A model generated the notes under the pieces. It saw only the letters and a program-made list of their open reading frames with translations, made no database searches and was not told the DNA's origin. From Prunus persica (Eukaryota > Streptophyta > Magnoliopsida > Rosales > Rosaceae), in contig NC_034014.1 of the NCBI RefSeq assembly GCF_000346465.2, forward strand, positions 2,036,854 through 2,100,853: a DNA stretch of 64,000 nt. The letters are read 5' to 3'. The translations under genes and the position numbers were made by a program. Below are positions 55,166-64,000 of this stretch, in pieces. Each line of letters opens with the position of its first letter. The stretch's first letter is position 1.

Positions 55166-57376
55166 CACTCACTGAGTTGGACTTCAGTTGCTGAATCGCC
55201 GGCTCAACAGAAAGTGAGAGAGAGACTGAGAAAGCTGAGAGTCCAATTTTCAGTGTTTTTTTTTTTTTTTTTAAGTTTGGGGATCCAGACGATGTTCCAC
55301 GAATATTATTATGTAATGCTTCTAATATATCTCCATCTCACGCGGTGTCTTCCTTTTTTCTCCTTTTTTTTTTTTTTTTTGTCGTTTCATTTTTGCCTAG
55401 ATGTCATTAATTTTTGTTCTAGGGATGTTTTCTGTATCATATTAATTATATGGTCATAAAACAAAATATCAAGATCAATAACTAATGCATCAACCAGTTA
55501 ATTATTGGTATTTCTCTTCTAAACGGTTTAAGTGACCTCAAATTCAAATTCCCGCAAATAATAAATAAATAAAAAGTAATGAAAATATTGTGTTATTTTA
55601 TGATCACGTGATATGTACCATAAGAAGAGAGGTGTATGCATTCAGAATAAGCAAGTCACTCTCACCACCACGAAAAAAAAATTCATATACTAATTATTTG
55701 AGTTACAAACCTCTACACTTTTTAAAGAAAGTTTCACTCAGATTCCTTTATTCAATTTCCTCTCCCAAACAATTGTACATTACCCTTTCACGGCATATTA
55801 GTGAATCGCAAATGGTTGCTATGCTTTGTTATTAAAAATTTAAAATCACAAATCACATGCAACGAGAAACGACTCGAGCAATTCGCATTGCCCAAATTTG
55901 CTCAAAAGTTCTCTAAATTGCTTGTTTGAGAAAAGAGACAGAGGCTATCAACATGCTTGGAGACGTAGCTTAAAGCATCAACGTTTATATTGGTAGACGG
56001 AAATTATTCAACGACGAGAAAGACGGCCCAATTCACACAAATTCAGCCGCATTTAATCCTTTTTTTTTTTGTCTTTTTTGAATCTCGTCCTCAAGTTGTG
56101 CGACACTTTTCACGTACAAACTTGAGCATGCTAAGCATTCATCACAACAATTTTTGCCGCATTTGGGCCAAAAAGAAGGGGGGGAAAGGATATAACAAGG
56201 GACATTGCTGCAAAATCACCAAAATGCGTGCCAGAATCATTTGGGAGGAGGGAGCCTTCGCTTCTCCGATGTTGAAAACTTTTAGAAAAAAACAGGAGGT
56301 ACATAAGCAATTTCTAAAATACAATCACAGCCAGTGTTTCAACTTGTACACAGAAGGCCTCAATCACCCAAAAGACACAACAACCAAAAAAAAACCTAGG
56401 AAAATAAGTCAAAGTCGTATTTGCACTTCACAAGATCGCCGTCAACAGCCAAACTGGAAAAATAGCCTTAAAGGGTACATCTTAATATAATTTATATATC
56501 GTTTATAGGTTCACCGATGAAAAAACATACGGGGATAAGAAACTGCTAAACATGATTTCAACAGAAAGCAGCACATGAAAAACAGTTACATACTGACTGA
56601 CTGACAACAAAATTCAAGGAGAGATTGTTTCCACTTTGGCCATGCTATTTTGTAGAGCGTTTAATTTATCAATAAAAACCACCTGTATTCCCAGAGTCCC
56701 ATCCAAATTAAACTTGGTTAAGAGCAAGCATCCGGGTAATTTATATTCTTCACAACTAATAGAAGAACCTTAACAGAAACACAAGTAAAAGTGCCAATGC
56801 CACAATGGTCATTGCTAGAGCTCTCAATTTATATCAATTCCTTGTTATCTTTTAAACTAATATTTCAAGCTAAAAAACATTTCACTATGAACTCCATCAT
56901 TTCGGACTAACTAGCAAAAGAAGACATTCCAACATGCACCAACAAAAAACTATAACACGACCAACTGCTAATGTAAACATCACAGGCTAGGCTAAGCAGA
57001 TAATTAAATCATTCGAACATCTATCTAGATCACTAAGTAGATTGTAATAAACACCATAATAAGATGCTATAGTCTACAACATACTAAATTGAAATGAAAC
57101 TACAAGACATCCATAGCAGACACCAAGTGCTTCAATCTTCAAAGTTTTTCTAAACCATACAACAGAGAAGTAGTCTAATAAACTCTTCCGACCTTAAAAG
57201 CTTCCCTTACTGCAATCATAGGAAATCTCTAGTAGTTCCAAGAAGTGCCTAAATGAGTGCCAGAAACAAATCTAAGCAACCTGTGCCAGACTTCTATGGC
57301 AAAGCTTAAGCAACTGCATCGAAAATCCTTCATTACTATCTTGCATAGGGAATGTACTCACTAGCGCCTTCTATAT
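55166..57376. other. Intergenic and 3' UTR of hnRNP gene
   Basis: Promoter of the EMC gene at the left, with poly-T runs near 55258-55273 and 55364-55380, and the 3' UTR of the hnRNP gene at the right. Open frames at 55214-56490 have no recognisable similarity. I see no RNA gene. Confidence 0.5.
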
Positions 57377-59588
57377 CTACCTTGCATAGGGATGGTACCG
57401 ACTACTGCTACTATAGCCCCCCCTTCCATACGGTCCACCTGCTCCGCCATAAGTAGCACCAGGACCAGAGTCATATCCACCACCATAGTTTGAACTCCCG
57501 TAACTTCCATAGCCTTCACCACCTCGGCCATAACCACCTAAACCACTTGCACCATAACCCCCACCAAAGCCACCACCATAGGGTCCAAAGCGACTACTAT
57601 AACCAAGGGAAGATTCACCTCGATAGCCACCTAAGCTACTGCTGCCAAAACCCCCATAACCACCACCAAATTCTCCACTATCGCTACCATAACCATAACC
57701 ATAACCACCACCATATCTACCACCAAGACCACCTGGTGTCCTATAAGGGCCAGGGGCAAACCCTCCATCAAAACCACCATAAGAACTGCCATATGCACCA
57801 AAGCCATCATTGAAAGAACGAGCCCTAGAATTGCTACCATATGCAGGAGCAGGTGATGGATTTGAGGCTTTCTTTGGTTCAGCTTTCTTGATCTCCACCT
57901 ACAACAAAGCAACTTAGTTAACCTAGTTTATTTCGAAATGGAGCTACTGGGATCACCCTTTCCCGAGAAGATCTATACCTGTAACAACCTCCACCTAAAA
58001 TTAGTTCCAAATCACTAAAGTGAATCATTAGAATAACTAATGAAAATGAAAGATAACAACCCTTTAATGCATAGATTTAACAAAACAGGAGAATGCAACA
58101 ATTGATGCTCCATGTCAAAAAGGAATCTGTGTACATGCTGGTTACCCAGAGACCAACTAAACAAGCTCACCTGGGTACCCGCCATATCAATCATGTTTCC
58201 TTTAGATAACAACTCATCTACAACTTCCTCACTGTCAAAAATTACAAATCCAAAGCCTCGAGAACGATTGGTCTCATGGTCTCGTATGATCTGGTGTTCT
58301 ACCACTTTCCCATACTTTGAGAAGAAACTTTTCATCTCCTCTGCACAAATTCACCAAGCCAAGTAAAAAGAAAATAACATGATACCGTAAACATGCTTCA
58401 TTAAGAGTTGGAAAACATTTCAGTGTAAAACTAATAGTTTAACATCCTTCCAAATTGTAATCACATAAAATGAGAATAAGATATTAGAGCATACCCTCAA
58501 TGACTGATGATGGGATTCCACCAACAAATATCTTCTTTGTCTTAAAATCCTTTGATTGCCCTTGTCCTTTCGGAATTGTTCTCTTGATCTCAACCTGCTC
58601 AAATTTCATTCAGTATATAGTAATACCGCTAAAAGAAATACTAAGTTGCCTTTGACAAAGCATGTAGTTTTTGACATCACTATCAATTGGATAAACATCT
58701 TATATAAAATATAAAGCCCCAAAACCAGTAATAGCATCATCTATATTAAGCAAGTTCGTTCATAATAAACCACAGAAAGACACAGTCATAAAGAGCTGCT
58801 TTACCTGCTTGCCATTGATAACATGAGTTTCCTCAATAACTGTGTCAACAACTGATGGATCGGCATAGGTAATAAAACCGAAACCCCTTGGCGTACCCGT
58901 GAAGCGATCTTTCATTATCACTGAGTCCACTATCTCTCCATATTTCCCAAAGTGCTTGGCAAATGTAGCTATTTATTTGATTTGCACAGGCAATTAAAAC
59001 AAAATAGAACGCAATACATCAGTAACAAAACCATACCCACCAACCAAAATCCCATATCTCAGAAGATACCGCAGATAATAATTTCAATCCCATCTAAAGT
59101 CTAATAGAAAGACAACAAGTAGCCATAAGTAGTCCATATAACTCACTAGTTTTCATGCTACACATTTTCACCATATGACTAGAATTTAAATTTCTTTCTT
59201 TTCCAAAAAAAAAAAAAAAAAAAAAAAAAACCTAGCTAAATAACTTTTCTGAATGCAATGGAAATGAAAAAAAAAATGTAGAATTTTCTACTTCAGAAAA
59301 AGAGCACTCACCATATGTAGTGTCTTTCGCCAATCCACCAATGAAGATCTTTCTGCACATTTCAAATCAAATATCACAACCAATCAGAAGAAAGAAAAAA
59401 AAGTGAGGAAACGCAGAGAGGGTCTTACAAAGGATGCATCCATGCTTGAATAACGAGAAAATGAAGGAAACAAAAGGAAACCAAGCTAGAAAAGATAAAG
59501 ATACAAAATTTTAACTTCTATTTTCTCAGATACATCCAATTTTCTCGAGAACCAAAAAGAAAACAGCTAATTTTGGTGTGTTAGAAGA

Positions 59589-59631
<43 letters not shown>

Positions 59632-59692
59632 CAAACCCAGGGCTGGCGCCATCGCCTGTGTGAGGATGACCGGCATTCGACTTCGAACCCAT
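57377..59692 (-). CDS. Two-RRM glycine-rich hnRNP-like RNA-binding protein
   Basis: A/B-type hnRNP-like protein of 350 aa, expected to act in nuclear mRNA processing or transport. Six exons (minus): 59692-59637, 59352-59312, 58968-58805, 58594-58495, 58340-58171 and 57898-57377; phases agree. RRM1 (residues about 20-95) has RNP2 KIFIGGL and RNP1 RGFGFITY. RRM2 (about 107-185) has KIFVGGI and RGFGFVIF. Both are followed by VEIK. The last exon encodes about 170 residues rich in Gly, Tyr and Ser (GGYGYGYGS, YGGGFGGGYG) ending SSSSRYHPYAR. Such a low-complexity tail supports self-association in granules. The antisense His/Asn-rich frame over the last exon is a shadow of the Gly-rich coding sequence. 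Confidence 0.94.
59593..59627. repeat. (GA)n microsatellite in hnRNP intron 1
   Basis: About 17 GA units lying directly inside the first intron, within 10 bases of the exon 1 donor. Confidence 0.95.
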
Positions 59693-59779
59693 TGCGTTTA
59701 ATATCGGATTTTCTCGGAAAAATTTGAGAAACGGAAAGTAATCAGCTTGGGAGATGCGAGCGAGCGAGCAGAATACAGA

Positions 59780-59789
59780 TTAGGGTTTT
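59780..59789 (-). promoter_or_regulatory. Telo-box (AAAACCCTAA) before hnRNP gene
   Basis: Single AAAACCCTAA on the coding strand, about 90-100 bases upstream of the ATG, the same motif and distance as at RPAC1. Confidence 0.5.
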
Positions 59790-62700
59790 GAAGTTTTGAG
59801 TGGAGAATATTATTACATCATATCTACAAATATTGTATACATCGGAAATTTCAAATATGCCCCTAAGGAAAAGGAAATATACTACGTACACCCCACCACC
59901 ACGCGGGCGGATATAGCTTTCCGTTTCTGTCCATCGCCTTTTCTGTTCATGGTGAAAATACCAAATATATGGTCACACACCGCTCTAGACTATATTGTAT
60001 ACAATTAGGGTTTGGGACTCGGTTTCTAGGAAGCACTCATGGTTACGCGTTTTTTATTAGAAGTTGCACAATAAAAGCGATACTAAAAATGCTTCTTAAA
60101 AAGTCACTTCATGATTCAAAATTATCTTTAAGTACGTCTTTTTGTCAAACACTGTCATGAGCACTTTCAATGATTCTAGAAGCAGTTTTGAATGATTATC
60201 ATAGGTCATTAAAACATTTTCCTTTTTTAGCTTTGTTCCTAGAACATTAAAGACTTTTTTAAAAAAATTCTTCAATATTTCAACTTATCATGGAAGTCTG
60301 TTTTGTTGTAATGATAATGAATCTTTGCATGTACTTTGTTTTTTTGTAGTAATTAGACAAAAGTTTATGTCATTATGCATTCAAATTGTCTTTAATACTG
60401 AGAGGAAAGAGGTGTGGTCTTGGTATATTGAGTAATCAAGGCTTAATTGCTTTAATTGTCATGTATTGAATAAACAAAGTCGCATTTTATGAAAACAGGT
60501 GATCTTGTGAGATTTGATCCAAAAAAATATTGTATGAAACTGTCTAAACATATGCTCAAGAGTTGTACGTTACTTGTGTGTTAAGTTTTGCTTGGAAAAC
60601 CTTTCCTTTACTGAATTTGGCAATTACTCATTATCTCTATATTTAATATGTTAAAGCAAGTAATTTCTTTATAGCCAAAACAAACAAAGATTAATGTCTC
60701 CCTCTAATCAAGAGTTGTACCTTGTGTCTTAAGTCAATCTATTTGTGTATCTACCAATTTGGTAGGTTATTAATCTAGGGTGAATTAGTCAAGACCATCC
60801 TATATGAACTTAGCAAAAAGAAACATACCAACTTTTTATATGGAGTGCTGTGACAGATTGAAAACAATATTCAATCATGCATCCCATTGAAAATGATGGC
60901 CACACACGCTCATGATAAAACTTAGTTAAGCGTTGGGTTTGCGGAAATGAATTCATGAGAAATCAATCTCAATTTATTCTTTTAAAGAATGAGAAATGTC
61001 ATTTATAATGTTTATTAATATTAAGAACGTGAGTTGGGGATAATATTTATGTTGTTAGTAGTGGGACATGAATTCGTCCCTCTGAAATCATAACATAATA
61101 TCATAGCGGCCCAGTTGTCTAAGCCCGAATTGAACCTGAACCCCCAAATGAACCCCGAATTGAACTCGAAATTGAAACCCCCAAGGGAAAAAAGAAAAAA
61201 GAAGTGCCTGCTTGATAGTCGAAATTACGAAATGGAAAAAACTTAATATTGTTTCATTTGATAGTGTTCGGCAATCAATTCTCGAATGTGTTTGGTATTG
61301 TGTGAGAGTGTATTAGGGGTGCTATGTGCATTTTTTGTAGTTAAATATAGTGTACTTAGTCAATTTTACATTTTGATTTAAATCTTGGAGTGTACTTAAA
61401 TCATAGAGTGTACTCAGTTAATTTTAGAGTTCGTTTAACAACATTCTTAGGAAATATAATTTTACATTATTTGCGATATTTGTATGTGCAATAATAGGAA
61501 ACAAAATTCGTTTGGTTTTCCATAAATATGCAAGTAACGTTTGCATTAATATCTATAAATATTATTGTAATTTGTATTTGTTAGTGGGGGCAAATCAGTC
61601 ATAACGTAATTAACGCTAGCCTTTTCATAGGAAACAAAGCGAAATCTAAACTGGGTGGAGTCTTCATTTCCAATCGTTTTTCCCCACATCACGAAACCGT
61701 AACATGAAAAATGAAATAAATTTTCATTTGCACATATATTTTCGAGCGAACCAAACACCTCCTTAAAGCAGAGTGAAAAAATGTGGATAATAATGTGGTG
61801 CACTAGATCAACATTCCCAACGAAAGAGAGATGATAATGAAATAATGCTTAATATACCACTTAAGTTATGTTGAAGTATTTGGGAACAATTATTAATAAT
61901 TATATTATGAATTTTGAGAAAAATAATGTCGAAATGCGCTTAGTTTGACCATAGTTCTCGCTTAATCAATGTTTTGACTATTTTATAAAAAAAAGCCATG
62001 CTAGGGAAACTATCGACCAACTTGTGTATCATCTCTCTAATAAAGGTGGAGCTCACCAATACAATGAGTCCCACTTCTATTAGAAAAATGATATACAATT
62101 TGGTCTTCCTAACATTTTCCATAAATAATATTTCAATTATATTTCCTCTTGAAAAACCTTATTGCAAACCTTATTTATTTATTTAAAAAAACCCTAAAGC
62201 ATATGAATCCATAAAAGGAAACAAATTACCTTTTTAACAAATAAAATTACAAAAATATTCTTTCTTTTTAAGAATTACAAAATTATTTTAAAGTTACTTT
62301 AATCTCCAATAAAATACCAAAATTACCTATTCATGCCGCTTTCTTTTCTTTAAGTTTCTCCGCTCTAATTGATTCTTTATTCTACAACATGATGTTCTTG
62401 GAAAATAAAAGTGATGATTTATTTTTTATTTTAATTTTTAGAAATAATAAGATTGAATGCTAGAATTTAATCTATCCCACTTGAGTTAGAGGTAATTGTT
62501 AGAACTAGATTTGTAGGAAAGAAAAAAAAACTATTTAACCATAACCAAATGCAGTATTTGAGTAGACACACTAAGCATTTTAGTTGTTCATAGGTGTAAT
62601 AGTAACTGTAAATTATATTAGCCATTCGTTACGTGATTTATATTAATCAATGGTCGTGAATTCTTGTATACATTGTGACGCGTAAATATAAACCGTTAGG

Positions 62701-62876
62701 AGAATTCAACTAATGAATTAATAGTCATTTATATAATATCAAATGTAGAAGTCACAACAAAAAGTATCCTTTCATGTAATTACCCCTTCATCGAACGTGG
62801 TCTATTTTCCTCACTAGCCTTTTTGGACCTCCCTAAAAATTTCCAATTACATCTAAAACCTTAAGAAAAAAGTAGA

Positions 62877-62882
<6 letters not shown>
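59790..62882. other. Intergenic, hnRNP gene to GIP1-like gene
   Basis: 3.1 kb of AT-rich DNA between divergent genes. 60050-60185 contains decayed AAGCACTT-type sequence like the MITE at 40.2 kb. A hairpin MITE lies at 61998-62115. I recognise no gene. Confidence 0.5.
61998..62115. mobile_element. Short hairpin MITE
   Basis: About 118 bp whose halves are inverted copies. Left: ATGCTAGGGAAACTATCGACC, TGTGTATCATCTCTCTAATA and GGTGG. Right, read inward: ATGTTAGGAAGACC, TGTATATCATTTTTCTAATA and AGTGG. No coding capacity. The target duplication is not clear. Confidence 0.55.

Positions 62883-62930
<48 letters not shown>
62883..62930. repeat. (CT)n microsatellite
   Basis: 24 uninterrupted CT units, about 300-350 bases upstream of the GIP1-like ATG; more CT-rich sequence continues towards the gene. 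Confidence 0.95.
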
Positions 62931-62934
<4 letters not shown>

Positions 62935-63118
62935 CGCTCTCTGCTGTCACTGTCTTTCTCTCTCTATTTTCTTACCTTTTTGCCCTTTTTGCCCTTCAAT
63001 CCCAGAAACAAACACAAATCCAAATCCCGTATCTCCCAAGGTTCCATGTAGGCTTGCCCACAGCCCAGCCCCATCATAAAATTTCCAAGTCCTTCACACA
63101 CCAATATATGCTCACCAA

Positions 63119-63127
63119 TATAAATAG
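63119..63127 (+). promoter_or_regulatory. TATA box of GIP1-like gene
   Basis: TATAAATAG about 105 bases before the ATG, followed by a CT-rich leader, a typical plant TATA context. Confidence 0.65.
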
Positions 63128-63229
63128 AGGGCCCCTTTATTATTGAGCTGCCTCTCTCTCTCTCAAAGTCTCTCAATACACAAGACACAAAAAACACTCT
63201 CTTCTCTCTTTCTGTGTCTCAAACATAAC

Positions 63230-63398
63230 ATGAGCGGCGGTGGGGAGACTAGGGTTTCAATCCCAAACAATGTAAAGGAGACGATCCAGGACATCAGAGA
63301 GATCACCAAGAAGCAACACAGCGATGATGAAATCTACGCTGTGCTCAAGGAGTGCTCTATGGATCCCAACGAAACCGCTCAAAAGCTCTTGTATTTAG
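63230..63398 (+). CDS. GIP1-like protein (DUF1296), first exon, partial
   Basis: First exon of a GBF-interacting-protein-1-like gene. The 56 codons encode MSGGGETRVSIPNNVKETIQ and then a helical segment (REITKKQHSDDEIYAVLKEC, SMDPNETAQKLLYL) matching the start of the DUF1296/GIP1 N-terminal domain, a UBA-like fold. GIP1 enhances DNA binding by G-box factors. The exon ends at a GT donor after codon 56 plus one base. The rest of the gene lies beyond the window; no second exon is found before 64000. The frame reads on into the intron for 14 codons before a stop. Confidence 0.85.
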
Positions 63399-64000
63399 GT
63401 AAACGGATATATTTTCTGCATGTCAGTATGTGTTTGCATTAGGCTTTCGATTGATGGGTGTTTGTGTTGTGTGTTCTTGGTTGGGAGTTTTGTGGGGTTT
63501 GTTTTATTTTGGCCATGTGATCGGTGGTTTCTTCTGGGTTTTGATTTTTCTTTTATGGGCTGCGTCTGCTTCTTGAGAAAAGTGAAGATATGAAAGAAAA
63601 TTGAAACATTTTTAATCAATTTAAGAAGAGCACAAGCGTTAGCGTAGTTGAGAAGAAGCTTCTTTGGTTCTGTTTCTTATTTGCGTTCGGTTTAGTGTCT
63701 TTGTAATTGGGTGGGAGTCGGACTGTGTTTAAAGTTTGTGTTTTATGCTGATTTCTTTACTGAAAGATTTAAAATTCCGGCCCACAAAAGCTAAAAACTG
63801 AAATTTGGTATCCCCTCAACAAATATTGGTAAAAGTTAATGAGAATGGTAATAAATATGTTATTTTCTTCGCAGCAGTCGATATCGAAGCTTTGCAATTT
63901 AATTTGTCACGGTTCTTTAATAAGATTTGAAAGCCTACTCTGCCGAAGCTAAATTGTTGAAAGTGAAAGATCACTTGGTCTATTTTTCTGCATTGATCAT
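63399..64000 (+). other. First intron of GIP1-like gene (to window edge)
   Basis: T-rich sequence after the exon 1 donor, consistent with a long plant first intron. No acceptor with matching DUF1296 continuation is seen before the end of the window. Confidence 0.6.

Noticed and set aside
57490..57813. Plus-strand His/Asn-rich open frame
   Set aside because: Exact antisense of the Gly-rich last exon of the hnRNP-like gene; the frame stays open only because Gly/Tyr codons read as His/Asn in reverse.

Overview
The window is nuclear DNA of a flowering plant, most likely a eudicot. Genes have GT-AG introns in AT-rich, repeat-strewn sequence. Gene classes include an AGCVIII kinase with DFD in place of DFG, a DYW-class PPR protein, an isoprenylated heavy-metal-binding protein and OPT peptide transporters, beside Copia, hAT and MITE insertions. 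A rosaceous tree would fit the general look, but that is only an impression. Exon boundaries below were derived by hand; for every gene model the splice phases close and total CDS lengths are multiples of three.

Layout. 0.9-4.4 kb: D6PK/PVPK-like AGC1 kinase (minus). 6.2-8.2 kb: TSR2 ribosome-biogenesis gene (plus), with four telomere-type TTAGGG units just before its ATG. 9.3-13.4 kb: RPAC1, a shared subunit of RNA polymerases I and III, in 9 exons (minus). 13.6-17.2 kb: repeat zone with a palindromic Mutator-like MITE (10-bp target-site duplication, TSD), an RNase H-like retroelement remnant, a long-TIR element and an internally deleted hAT derivative. 17.3-17.9 kb: small HIPP metallochaperone-like gene (minus). 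18.4-28.4 kb: a three-layer nest. The last exon of an OPT pseudogene is split by a 9.4-kb Copia element (5-bp TSD, 488-bp LTRs), which is itself split by a 4.9-kb hAT element (8-bp TSD). 28.9-30.7 kb: probable solo LTR.

33.2-50.3 kb: three intact-looking OPT oligopeptide transporter genes in tandem (755, 753 and 748 aa), all plus strand and all with the same seven-exon structure. Their upstream regions share blocks, including a palindromic heat-shock-element-like motif and TATA boxes. The pseudogene at 18-28 kb is a fourth, fragmentary member, closest to the second gene. 50.6-52.5 kb: intronless DYW-type PPR gene (minus). 53.4-55.2 kb: EMC8/9-type subunit of the ER membrane protein complex (minus). 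57.4-59.7 kb: two-RRM, glycine-rich hnRNP-like gene (minus). 63.2 kb to the edge: first exon of a GIP1-like (DUF1296) gene (plus).

The single-copy genes are housekeeping or regulatory and do not form a pathway. TSR2 and RPAC1 both serve ribosome production, and they share telo-box promoter elements with the hnRNP gene. The most informative structures are the nested transposon insertion in the OPT cluster, the hAT family with ATATCG-rich subterminal regions and a derivative in the same window, and the conserved OPT promoter block.
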